Source of the DNA: Sulfitobacter sp.
GTDB taxonomy: Bacteria; Pseudomonadota; Alphaproteobacteria; Rhodobacterales; Rhodobacteraceae
DNA: 46,729 nt
Assembly: GCA_024637305.1 (NCBI GenBank)
Contig: JAGXFI010000015.1
Coordinates: forward strand, 1 to 46,729
Reading direction: 5' to 3'
The first letter of the stretch is position 1; each line of letters starts with the position of its first letter. The notes beneath the pieces were generated by a model. That model saw nothing but the letters and a program-made list of their open reading frames with translations. It did no database searches and was not told the DNA's origin. Shown in pieces: positions 7,613 to 15,098 of this stretch. The translations under genes were made by a program, and so were the position numbers.

Positions 7613-7955
7613 CCTCGCCCTGTTCAGCGTCTTCTTCCACCCCGAAACGCGCGATACTGACTTTGCCGCGGGCAAGCTGACCGTCACACTGATGCTCATC
7701 ATCGCCTACGCGCTGGTCCGCAAGCACGTCCTGACGGACGAACAACTCCCGCAGCAGATCTCGGCGGTCACCTGTCGCGCTGAACCCGTTCGTCACGTCC
7801 GGCGTGGCCCACATGCTGATGATGTCGGTTGTCCGTGCGGCACTGCCATTCCTCGCGGAGCTGTTCGTCTTTCTGATCATGGTGCACTATATCCCGATCA
7901 TGGCTTCATCGGCGGCCGACATTGATGATGGGTCCGCAGATCATCACCAGATGTG
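7613..7955 (+). pseudogene. Remnant of a TRAP transporter large permease (DctM-like)
   Basis: Pieces of a DctM-type permease occur in successive frames. The first reads GKLTVTLMLIIAYALVRKHV followed by LTDEQLPQQIS. The next frame reads LNPFVTSGVAHMLMMSVVRA and ALPFLAELFVFLIMVHYIP, the family C-terminal region. A third frame gives LMMGPQIIT, the family C-terminus. The middle of the gene, with the conserved transmembrane core, is missing between the first two pieces. No reading frame spans it. Together with the DctP fragment it shows decay of a former C4-dicarboxylate-type uptake operon. Confidence 0.72.
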
Positions 7956-7960
7956 GGGGT

Positions 7961-8003
7961 CCGATTTTTGAAAAAATCGGGCCGGAATTTCCGGAAATTC
8001 CGG
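7961..8003. terminator. Two tandem palindromes downstream of tpiA
   Basis: A hairpin CCGATTTTT-GA-AAAAATCGG (7961-7980) is followed after one base by a perfect 22-bp palindrome built from CCGGAATTT and its complement (7982-8003). They lie 10 bases after the tpiA stop (minus strand) and probably form its transcript end. The 22-bp element is self-complementary throughout and could also be a protein site or a mobile-repeat end. Confidence 0.6.
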
Positions 8004-8013
8004 TGACCTGCCG

Positions 8014-8763
8014 TCAGCTTTGCGCCAAGGCGGCGATGATGGGGGCAAAGTCGGCTGCTTTGAGAGACGCGCCGCCAACAAGCGCTCCATCCACGTTGGC
8101 AGCGCGAAAGATGGTGTCGGCATTCTCGGGCTTGACCGATCCACCATAAAGCAGGGGGATGCCGTCGGCGATTTCCCCGCCAAGACGTGTGATGAGGCGG
8201 TCGCGGATAAAGTCATGGACTTCGACGATCTGATCAAGCGTCGGGACCACGCCGGTGCCGATGGCCCAGATCGGTTCATAGGCGATGACGGTGTTGGCCG
8301 CGGTCGCATGATCGGGCAGCGAGCCAGAAAGCTGACCTCCGATGATGTCGAGCGTGTTGTCCGCTTCGCGGTCGTCCCCGCTTTCGCCAATGCAGATGAT
8401 GGCGGTCAGACCGGCGGCCCAGGCCTGCCGTGCCTTGGCGCGCACGTCGCCGTTGGATTCCTCATGCGCATCCCGTCGCTCCGAATGCCCGACGATCACA
8501 TGGGTGGCCCCCGCGTCGGCAATCATCGCAGCGGACACGTCGCCGGTGAAGGCACCGCTTTGTTGCATGTGGCAATCCTGAGCGCCGATGCTGATCGGCG
8601 TGCCCTGCGCCGCTGCCGAAGCTCTGTAAAGAAGCGGCGCGGGCGGGCAGATCACGATGTCGGGGGGCATCTCCGGAAGCAGGGGGAGAAGCGCGTGGAG
8701 TTCAGCGAGGGCAGAGGCGCTGCCGTTCATTTTCCAGTTGCCGGCGGCCAGTTTACGTCGCAT
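8014..8763 (-). CDS. tpiA: Triosephosphate isomerase
   Basis: The 249-residue TIM-barrel enzyme interconverts dihydroxyacetone phosphate and glyceraldehyde 3-phosphate in glycolysis and gluconeogenesis. Family motifs are present: AAGNWKMNG at the N-terminus, the catalytic His in VIVGHSERR, the catalytic Glu in AYEPIWAIGTG with its flexible loop, and the phosphate-binding YGGSVKPEN and GALVGGASL. The ATG at 8763 was chosen over a GTG six bases upstream because GTGAGG lies at the right distance from it. Confidence 0.97.
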   Translation of the reverse strand: MRRKLAAGNWKMNGSASALAELHALLPLLPEMPPDIVICPPAPLLYRASAAAQGTPISIGAQDCHMQQSGAFTGDVSAAMIADAGATHVIVGHSERRDAHEESNGDVRAKARQAWAAGLTAIICIGESGDDREADNTLDIIGGQLSGSLPDHATAANTVIAYEPIWAIGTGVVPTLDQIVEVHDFIRDRLITRLGGEIADGIPLLYGGSVKPENADTIFRAANVDGALVGGASLKAADFAPIIAALAQS

Positions 8764-8850
8764 CCACACCTCACTACGTTACATACGCTTTGTTAGCATC
8801 CGGGGCGCGGTGCGGCAACGGATAGCCGGTGGCACGGACAGGAGAACGGC

Positions 8851-9750
8851 ATGATCCCTCGGATTGATTTGGCGCGACTTGTGCGAGGCGATGTCGACGC
8901 TTTGGCCGCGATGCGAAAGGCGGCCACGGAGGTCGGATTTGCGACCATCCACAATACGGCGCTGCCGGCGGCGCGGGTGGTCGAGGTCATCGAAACCTAC
9001 CGCGCGTTCTTCAAGCAGCCCGAGGCATTCAAGCGCCGGTTTGACATGGCGCGTACCGGTTCGAACCGCGGTTGGGGGGCTGCGGGATCAGAGCAGGTAG
9101 ATCAACAGGCCAACCCCGATTACAAGCAATTCTTCGACAGTGGTCTGACCCTGCCAGAGGGTCACCCGCGTCTGGAGAGCCGTTTTTATGCGCCGAACCT
9201 CTGGCCGGACGATACATTCGCGGCGGTGATACGGGCCTATTACGACGACGCCTGCGCCGTGGCGCTAGATGTGCTGCGGGGGGTGGCGGTCTGCATCGGG
9301 GCCCCTCGGCAAACGTTCGACCAGGGTTTCGCTGAGCCGATGGCATTGCTGCGGGGCAATTACTATCCTGAACGCCCCGATTGGGCAGGATCGCGGGATT
9401 TCGGGATCGCAGCCCACACGGATTACGGATGCCTGACCCTTCTGGCGACAGACGGATCACCGGGGTTGGAGGTCCGACAGCGAGGCGGCGGCTGGATCCC
9501 GCTAAGCGCACCGCCTGGCGTTTTCATCATCAACTTCGGCGAGATGATGGAATTGTGGACCGACCGGCTCATCAAGGCGACGCCGCACCGTGTCGTGGGC
9601 GGCACCGCCGAACGGATATCCATTCCGCTGTTTTTTAATCCCAGCTACGAGACGAACGTGGCTCCCTTGCGCTCAGGCGAAAAGATACTTGCGGGCGCGC
9701 ATCTTTCCAAGCGGTACGAAGAAACCTACGTGCATCTGAAACAGACCTGA
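8851..9750 (+). CDS. 2-oxoglutarate/Fe(II)-dependent oxygenase (isopenicillin N synthase-like)
   Basis: The 299-residue protein has the N-terminal DIOX_N region and the C-terminal double-stranded beta-helix. The iron triad is H189-x-D191 (AAHTDYGC) and H246 (TPHRV); R255 in ERISIPLFF is positioned to bind the 2-oxoglutarate carboxylate. It therefore looks catalytically complete. Substrate cannot be deduced; relatives include ethylene-forming-enzyme-like and flavanone-type oxygenases, so the name should stay generic. Start has GGAGAA upstream. It stands alone, divergent from tpiA and convergent with the A-type carrier gene. Confidence 0.92.
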   Translation: MIPRIDLARLVRGDVDALAAMRKAATEVGFATIHNTALPAARVVEVIETYRAFFKQPEAFKRRFDMARTGSNRGWGAAGSEQVDQQANPDYKQFFDSGLTLPEGHPRLESRFYAPNLWPDDTFAAVIRAYYDDACAVALDVLRGVAVCIGAPRQTFDQGFAEPMALLRGNYYPERPDWAGSRDFGIAAHTDYGCLTLLATDGSPGLEVRQRGGGWIPLSAPPGVFIINFGEMMELWTDRLIKATPHRVVGGTAERISIPLFFNPSYETNVAPLRSGEKILAGAHLSKRYEETYVHLKQT

Positions 9751-9899
9751 CGGAGTTTTTCGAGCGTGTCAGAACGCGGCAAGGCAAAGATGACGCCACC
9801 CGGAGAGAGTGGCATGCCAGCGCACCTCCCGCGAGTCGTCAGATCGGACAGACCGCCGCACAGCTCATTGGCCAAAGGCGATGTCCGCTGCAACAAGAA

Positions 9900-10262
9900 T
9901 TACTTTGCAGTGAGGCTTTCGTCGAACTTGATCGATTCGCCGCAGCCGCAGGCCTCTGTCACGTTGGGATTGTTGAACCTGAACCCCGATTCCAGCAACG
10001 ACGTTTCATAGTCGATTTCAGTGCCGAAAAGGAACATCTGCGCCATCGGCGCGATCATCACGCGCGCGCCGTCCTGATCGACGATCTCGTCGTTGGGGTC
10101 GGTCACTTCGACATATTCCATCGTGTATTCCATACCTGCACATCCGCCTTTCTTGACGCCGATACGCAGGCCCGCGTGGCCTGCCGACGTCATCAGCCTG
10201 GTGATTTGCTTGGCCGCACGGGGGGTTATGCTGACCGCCTGCTTGCCTGGGATACCGAACAT
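9900..10262 (-). CDS. A-type iron-sulfur cluster carrier (IscA/SufA/ErpA family)
   Basis: The 120-residue protein has the HesB/IscA fold and the three invariant cysteines C41 (GGCAGMEY), C105 and C107 (ACGCGES). It accepts Fe-S clusters from the scaffold and delivers them to apoproteins in the cytoplasm. The ATG at 10262 is preceded by GGAGTG; a longer frame to 10370 is not supported. It overlaps no other gene and stands apart from a suf operon. Which subfamily (SufA or ErpA) cannot be settled from sequence alone. Confidence 0.93.
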   Translation of the reverse strand: MFGIPGKQAVSITPRAAKQITRLMTSAGHAGLRIGVKKGGCAGMEYTMEYVEVTDPNDEIVDQDGARVMIAPMAQMFLFGTEIDYETSLLESGFRFNNPNVTEACGCGESIKFDESLTAK

Positions 10263-10308
10263 GAAACGCACTCCTTTGAGGACAAGATAGGGGTGATGGG
10301 CCGCGATC

Positions 10309-11016
10309 TCAATAGCCCAGCGCCGACAGGGCGGCGGTTGTGGCAAACGCGACGGCCAGTGCCCATCCAAATGACGCCAGAGTGCCGATGATGACGTATT
10401 CGCTCATTTTCTGGTCTTTTGAAACGGTATCGAACCGCAAGATGGATTTCGCCGCGATCAGGAACCCGATGCCGGTGGGTTCCCCGATCATCACCATCAG
10501 AAAAATCAGGCCACGTTCCATCAACCCGATGATGCGACCGGCGTTCTCAAGCCCCTGCGGCTGCGCGGCTTCCTTGTAGGCGCGCATCATGTGACCGACG
10601 GCAGGGCCGCCACCAAGGGTGGCAGCGATAAGGCCGCTCAGGATCAATGCTGTCATGATTCCCGTAGGGTTCAGCATTGGCCAGACGGGGGCATAGATTT
10701 CGGCAGGAACCCATAGGGCGACCCCTGCAAGGATCGCGATATGCGCGGCCTGATCCGTCAGATAGGTGCGCAGGCTGTCGGGCGCGAGATGTACCTTGAT
10801 CGCGTCGATGGCGATATGGCTAAGGGCGATCGCCCCGGCGAGCATCCACGCCCCACCGGTGAACAAGGCGGCAAGCGCGAACACATGCACCCCGTGCATC
10901 AGCAGGATTTCGGGGCGATGTTTGCGCAGCACCATGCCGGTTGTCTGGAACACGAAATCGGCCAGCAGATGCGCGGTCAGCAAGGCGATAAAGGTTTCAA
11001 TCAGTTCGGGGGGCAT
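10309..11016 (-). CDS. DUF3307 family membrane protein
   Basis: The 235-residue protein begins MPPELIETFIALLTAHLLAD and contains about five to six membrane segments with the DUF3307 signatures HLLADFVFQT, LMHGVHVFALAAL and LSHIAIDAIK. Conserved His and Asp residues inside the first segments suggest an ion- or metal-related function, but none has been shown. AAGAGG precedes the start. The upstream neighbour on the same strand is a SatD-like gene 54 bases away; such pairing recurs in many bacteria and suggests a joint regulatory or membrane module. Confidence 0.85.
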   Translation of the reverse strand: MPPELIETFIALLTAHLLADFVFQTTGMVLRKHRPEILLMHGVHVFALAALFTGGAWMLAGAIALSHIAIDAIKVHLAPDSLRTYLTDQAAHIAILAGVALWVPAEIYAPVWPMLNPTGIMTALILSGLIAATLGGGPAVGHMMRAYKEAAQPQGLENAGRIIGLMERGLIFLMVMIGEPTGIGFLIAAKSILRFDTVSKDQKMSEYVIIGTLASFGWALAVAFATTAALSALGY

Positions 11017-11045
11017 GCGGCCTCTTGTGGTCTATTCAAAAAATG

Positions 11046-11064
11046 TTGCTTTTCATATAAGCAA
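11046..11064. promoter_or_regulatory. Inverted repeat between the SatD-like and DUF3307 genes
   Basis: TTGCTT-N7-AAGCAA lies in the 54-base AT-rich gap in front of the DUF3307 start. The spacing resembles an operator for a small HTH protein; the SatD-like protein has a C-terminal HTH-like segment and could bind it. Function is inferred. Confidence 0.4.
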
Positions 11065-11070
11065 TACAAT

Positions 11071-11685
11071 TCAGTTGACATTCTTGGCCTCCAGCAGCGT
11101 GCAGACCTCCAAAATGGCATCGACGCTGGCGGCATCTGCGTGCCGTTGTGCCATCTGACGTGAAATACCCAACGGTGTTGCCACGGCCGATTGCGCAGGT
11201 GCTTCCGGCACGATCAGGCCCGCTGCGACTTGCGCCTGGCGTTGCGTCCAGCCCTGAATGACCCGGTCTGCCAGCGGCAGCGCTGCGCGCAGGGCCAGCG
11301 GTCCGTCTGGTGCCCGCATCCGGGCACCGCGCGTCATCACGTCCAGCGCGCGCCCCGACGCAACAAAGGCAGGCCCCTCGGCACGGGCCAGATCACCACC
11401 CGCCAGATCGCCCGCGCCAATGCCGACACCTATGCGCGTGTCCAGCCGCTTGCCCTGCGACCGCACGGCGGCGCGCAACAAGATCAAGGCGCGAAAGCTG
11501 AAATGCGGCGACATTGCCATCTGCCAGCCGTCACCGCGAAACCGCGCAAAGGGAACCGGACCGTCCTGCCAACTGCCGATCTCGGCAGCAGCTTGGACCA
11601 GTCCGTCGAAGATCGCGTCAAGCGTCGCGGTATCAAGCGTGGTGGAATCGACAATGTCGCCCGTGAAAATGGCCCAACTGCCCAT
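11071..11685 (-). CDS. SatD-like protein with C-terminal helix-turn-helix
   Basis: The ~204-residue protein starts MGSWAIFTGDIVDSTTL, matching the GDIVxS opening of SatD-type proteins, which resembles class III nucleotide cyclase folds. FARFRGDGWQMAM is compatible with the second cyclase-like strand pair. The C-terminal ~55 residues (ATPLGISRQMAQRHADAASV) look like an HTH. A strong AGGAGGT precedes the start. With the DUF3307 gene it forms a two-gene unit. In streptococci SatD belongs to an acid-tolerance operon, but the function of the alphaproteobacterial version is unknown. Confidence 0.7.
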   Translation of the reverse strand: MGSWAIFTGDIVDSTTLDTATLDAIFDGLVQAAAEIGSWQDGPVPFARFRGDGWQMAMSPHFSFRALILLRAAVRSQGKRLDTRIGVGIGAGDLAGGDLARAEGPAFVASGRALDVMTRGARMRAPDGPLALRAALPLADRVIQGWTQRQAQVAAGLIVPEAPAQSAVATPLGISRQMAQRHADAASVDAILEVCTLLEAKNVN

Positions 11686-11748
11686 GCGACCTCCTGTTTT
11701 GCGGTCAATGTCGCAGGAAGGGGCAATCCGCGCAAGAACGGCGATCGC

Positions 11749-12111
11749 CTACATGAATCCCAGTTCCAGCCGCGCCTCGTCGGACATCATGTCCATGCCC
11801 CAGGGCGGCTCCCAGACAAGATCGACGTCTACCTGTTTGACGCCCGCTATAGGCTCGACCGCGTCGGCGACCCAACCGGGCATCTCGCCGGCCACCGGGC
11901 AGCCCGGCGCGGTCAGCGACATCTTGATCCGAACCTCGTTCTCGTCATTGATGTCTATGGTGTAAATCAAGCCGAGCTCGAATATATTCACCGGAATTTC
12001 AGGATCATAGACAGAGCGGCACGCGTCCGCCACCTGCTCGTAGAGCGGATGATCCGTGGTGGAGGGCGCAATCAGCGGCGCACCTTGGAGGGGGGGAGAA
12101 GTATCGTTCAT
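11749..12111 (-). CDS. MIP18/DUF59 family Fe-S assembly protein (SufT-like)
   Basis: The 120-residue protein contains the DUF59 core DPEIPVNIFELGLIYTI and the conserved Cys in SLTAPGCPVAGEMPGW, with the C-terminal VWEPPWGMDMMSDEARLELG typical of SufT-type proteins. These help mature Fe-S proteins in the cytoplasm. It lies 2 kb from the A-type carrier but is not clearly co-transcribed with it. PaaD in this window is a second DUF59 protein, specialised for the phenylacetyl-CoA epoxidase. Confidence 0.9.
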   Translation of the reverse strand: MNDTSPPLQGAPLIAPSTTDHPLYEQVADACRSVYDPEIPVNIFELGLIYTIDINDENEVRIKMSLTAPGCPVAGEMPGWVADAVEPIAGVKQVDVDLVWEPPWGMDMMSDEARLELGFM

Positions 12112-12178
12112 CTGCGCCTCGCATCAGTTCCTGAGCATTTATATAGGGATTGAAGCCGGCAGCGTCCAGAGGGGGCGC

Positions 12179-12412
12179 TCAAGCCCAGCGTATCAAACCG
12201 ATAATCGCCGAGGCACCGTAAAACGCTTGCAGCATCAGGAAGGTCCAACGCCGGTCGATCAGAGCCCAGGCGGCAAAAAGGCCGGCCGAAAGCAGCAAAA
12301 GCGAGAATCCGAAGATCTCATTGCCCGTGTTCGATGCGATCAGCAGCGCGTAGACCATTGCGGAAACGGACCCGGTGATCTCGAACACCGTGGTCAGGCG
12401 GCGGTTTTCCAT
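12179..12412 (-). CDS. Small three-segment membrane protein in the slipin operon
   Basis: The 77-residue hydrophobic protein has about three short membrane segments (SVSAMVYALLIAS, FGFSLLLLSAGLFAAWAL, FLMLQAFYGASAIIGLI). Its start lies four bases after the NfeD-like stop, so it is the third gene of the slipin-nfeD unit. I do not recognise the family. The tight spacing and clean hydrophobic pattern support a real gene. Confidence 0.65.
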   Translation of the reverse strand: MENRRLTTVFEITGSVSAMVYALLIASNTGNEIFGFSLLLLSAGLFAAWALIDRRWTFLMLQAFYGASAIIGLIRWA

Positions 12413-12416
12413 TATC

Positions 12417-12692
12417 TCAGCCTTCGTTGATGTCGCGTTTCACGATCCGCGCGCCGCTGGACTGACGGCGGAATGCCAACCGAAGCACCAGCCACGCAAT
12501 CAGCGAGGCCAGCGCGAACATCGCCAGCAGAGCGGGTATGTTGGACACCGGCAGAACCGCCACAAGCACCGCTGTCGCCAGCGCGCCAAGCGCGAAACCC
12601 AGAAAGACCGTCGCGGGGACCAGTAATTCGATCAGCGCCAGCACCAGCGACAGGCATAGCCATATCCACCACGTCGTTGCGATCTGTTCCAT
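12417..12692 (-). CDS. NfeD-like short membrane protein
   Basis: The 91-residue protein carries three to four membrane segments (WWIWLCLSLVLALIELLVPA, FLGFALGALATAVLVAVLP, ALLAMFALASLIAWLVLRLA) and a short basic tail. It matches the membrane part of NfeD proteins and lacks the usual C-terminal OB-fold. NfeD proteins partner with SPFH proteins; the gene starts two bases after the slipin stop, which supports that role. Confidence 0.8.
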   Translation of the reverse strand: MEQIATTWWIWLCLSLVLALIELLVPATVFLGFALGALATAVLVAVLPVSNIPALLAMFALASLIAWLVLRLAFRRQSSGARIVKRDINEG

Positions 12693-12694
12693 TG

Positions 12695-13588
12695 TCAGCC
12701 GCGTCCTTTCAGCAGTTTGAACGCATCTGCAAAAGCGTCAATTGCCTGGGCGGGAATCACGACCGTCTGTTTGCCCGCACCGGCCCCAAGTGCGCCCAGC
12801 GCCTCGACCTGTTTCAGCGCGATCTGGTATTGCGCCGCCTCCAGCCCGTTCTCGTTTATGGCGGTGGCTACGACCTGCGTGGCATAGGCCTCTGCGTCAG
12901 CCAGCACACGGCGCGCCTTTGCGGTCTGCTCGGACGCATAAAGTTCGGCGTCCGCAGCAAGCTCGACCGCGCGTTTCTTGCCCTCTGCCTCGGTCACTTG
13001 CGCGCGCCGCGCGCGTTCGGCGTTAAGCTGTTGCATCATCGCGGCGCGGGTCGCCTGATCAAGATTGACGTCGAGGATTTCGGCCCGCGTGACCTCGATC
13101 CCCCAGTCATCTACCGCGTGCTCGACCATCGCCTTGATCGTGGTGATCAGGGCATTACGGTTCGCCTGCACCTCGTCGAGGTCCATCTTGCCAATCTCGG
13201 CGCGTACGATACCCGCGACTGTAGTCGAGATGGCGCTATCCACGTCACGGATGCGGTAGACGGTCTTTTCCGGCTCTATGATGCGGTAGAAAACGGAGGT
13301 GTCCACCTGTGTCAATACGTTGTCGCGGGTGATGGCGTCCTGGCTGGTGGTGGGCAACTGACGCTCGAGGATCGAGATCTTGTGCGCGATCCGGTCGATG
13401 AACGGCACGATAATATTGATTCCCGGCCCCAGCACCGATCGCAAACGGCCAAAACGTTCGACCACATGTTGTTCCGATTGCGGCACGATCTTGACCGCCT
13501 TGAATACCAAGACGACGATGAGAAGCGCAAACAACAGCCAGGCAAGGTTGTTTTCCAAAAGGTTCAGAAAAAATTCTTCAATATCCAC
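12695..13588 (-). CDS. SPFH/stomatin-like protein (slipin, QmcA-like)
   Basis: The protein has an N-terminal membrane segment (LAWLLFALLIVVLVFKAV), then the SPFH/Band-7 domain (VPQSEQHVVERFGRLRSVLG, TRDNVLTQVDTSVFYRI, VNLDQATRAAMMQQLNAERA with its neighbours) and a coiled-coil tail rich in Ala and Glu. Such proteins form membrane-bound oligomeric cages that organise membrane microdomains and associate with FtsH-type proteases. I chose the GTG at 13588 (VDIEEFF), which has AAGGA nine bases upstream and gives ~297 residues; an ATG at 13648 would add 20 residues. First gene of the slipin-nfeD unit. Confidence 0.9.
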   Translation of the reverse strand: MDIEEFFLNLLENNLAWLLFALLIVVLVFKAVKIVPQSEQHVVERFGRLRSVLGPGINIIVPFIDRIAHKISILERQLPTTSQDAITRDNVLTQVDTSVFYRIIEPEKTVYRIRDVDSAISTTVAGIVRAEIGKMDLDEVQANRNALITTIKAMVEHAVDDWGIEVTRAEILDVNLDQATRAAMMQQLNAERARRAQVTEAEGKKRAVELAADAELYASEQTAKARRVLADAEAYATQVVATAINENGLEAAQYQIALKQVEALGALGAGAGKQTVVIPAQAIDAFADAFKLLKGRG

Positions 13589-13834
13589 GCGGACGTTCCT
13601 TAATGAAGTCAGGCTCAGTGTGTGCAGCAATCCCGCCCCCGAAAGCAAGATTTTTTGTCCAGAAGCAGCCGTCGCTGCGATGACAGGATCAACACCTCAA
13701 AGGTTTTTGCATCGGTTCCATGACCCGCGCGGTCATCGGTCGAGGTCCGATCATGTCGGATGTGTTGTTGCCAAAAGCCTGCCCATGGCAAAGAACGGCT
13801 TGAGCGGCAACCGGCGGAGCGCTATGCGCCAATC

Positions 13835-14959
13835 ATGACAATTTCCTTTGACCTCCAGGCCACAGACGGCCATGCCCGCTCCGGTGTCATTCACACCACG
13901 CGCGGCGACATCCGAACACCTGCGTTCATGCCGGTGGGAACTGCGGCGACCGTCAAGGCGATGTTGCCCGAAAGCGTCTCGGCCACGGGTGCGGACATTC
14001 TGCTGGGCAACACCTATCACCTGATGCTGCGTCCCACGGCGGAGCGGATTGCAAACCTTGGCGGGCTGCACAAGTTCATGAACTGGGCCGGTCCGATCCT
14101 GACTGATTCAGGCGGATTTCAAGTGATGAGCCTCGCGGGGCTGCGCAAGCTCAGCGAAGAAGGCGTGACGTTCAAAAGCCATATCGACGGATCCAAACAC
14201 AACCTGACGCCCGAGCGGTCGATGGAGATTCAGGCGCTGCTTGGATCGGACATTGTGATGTGTTTCGATGAATGTCCCGCGCTGCCTGCGGATCGCGACG
14301 CGATCGCACGAAGCATGGAAATGTCGATGCGGTGGGCCGCGCGGTCCAAGGCCGCGTTCGGCGACCGGCCCGGTCATGCGCTCTTTGGTATCCAGCAAGG
14401 CGGGTTGGACCGCGATCTGCGCGAGCAGTCGGCGCAAGCCCTGCGCGAGATCGGTTTTGACGGCTACGCGGTCGGTGGGCTGGCCGTGGGCGAGGGGCAG
14501 GCGGCGATGTTCGACTGTCTTGACTTTGCGCCCGATCAGCTGCCCGAGGAAAAGCCGCGCTATCTCATGGGCGTGGGCAAGCCCGATGACATCGTCGGGG
14601 CCGTGGCGCGTGGCATCGACATGATGGACTGCGTTCTTCCGTCACGGTCGGGCCGCACGGGGCAGGTATTCACGCGCCACGGCGTGCTGAACATCAAGAA
14701 TGCGCGCCACATGGACGATCCCCGCCCGCTGGACGAGGCCTGCAGTTGTCCTGCCTGCAGCAATTATTCGCGCGCCTATCTTCACCACGTCTTCCGCAGT
14801 CAGGAGATCATCAGCTCGATGCTGCTGACATGGCACAACCTACAGTATTATCAGGACATCATGGACGGTATGCGCGCGGCCATCGCCGGGGGGCGGTTTG
14901 CCGCATGGCAGGCCGATTTCCACGCGAACCGCGCCATGGGCGATATTGACCCGATCTAG
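13835..14959 (+). CDS. tgt: tRNA-guanine (queuine) transglycosylase
   Basis: The 374-residue enzyme swaps guanine-34 of GUN-anticodon tRNAs for preQ1 during queuosine synthesis. It shows [16 protein letters not shown], the catalytic aspartate segments [12 protein letters not shown] and [18 protein letters not shown], and the zinc site CSCPAC with following NYSRAYLHH. The ATG at 13835 (MTISFDLQ) fits the family N-terminus; an in-frame ATG at 13760 would add 25 non-family residues. tRNA-Asp(GUC), a substrate type of this enzyme, is also encoded in the window. Confidence 0.96.
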   Translation: MTISFDLQATDGHARSGVIHTTRGDIRTPAFMPVGTAATVKAMLPESVSATGADILLGNTYHLMLRPTAERIANLGGLHKFMNWAGPILTDSGGFQVMSLAGLRKLSEEGVTFKSHIDGSKHNLTPERSMEIQALLGSDIVMCFDECPALPADRDAIARSMEMSMRWAARSKAAFGDRPGHALFGIQQGGLDRDLREQSAQALREIGFDGYAVGGLAVGEGQAAMFDCLDFAPDQLPEEKPRYLMGVGKPDDIVGAVARGIDMMDCVLPSRSGRTGQVFTRHGVLNIKNARHMDDPRPLDEACSCPACSNYSRAYLHHVFRSQEIISSMLLTWHNLQYYQDIMDGMRAAIAGGRFAAWQADFHANRAMGDIDPI

Positions 14960-15098
14960 GCGAGGCCGGTCCGCGTTTCAGTCCCTGCGCCGCGCGCTGA
15001 CACGCCAATGGTTGCGCATGAGGCAATTGAGCGCGGGTCAGGGACGGCAGATCCAAGCGCTGTTGCGCGATGCAGCCCGGTGAACGCCTGATCAGGTC

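Noticed and set aside
9766..10011. 81-codon plus-strand frame after the oxygenase gene
   Set aside because: It overlaps the A-type carrier gene in antisense and lacks coding features; the 149-base gap holds nothing convincing.
14898..15083. Short plus-strand frame overlapping the tgt end
   Set aside because: Starts inside tgt, Arg-rich, no Shine-Dalgarno and no recognisable homology; the 139-base tgt-paaZ gap otherwise shows only a weak 7-bp distant repeat.
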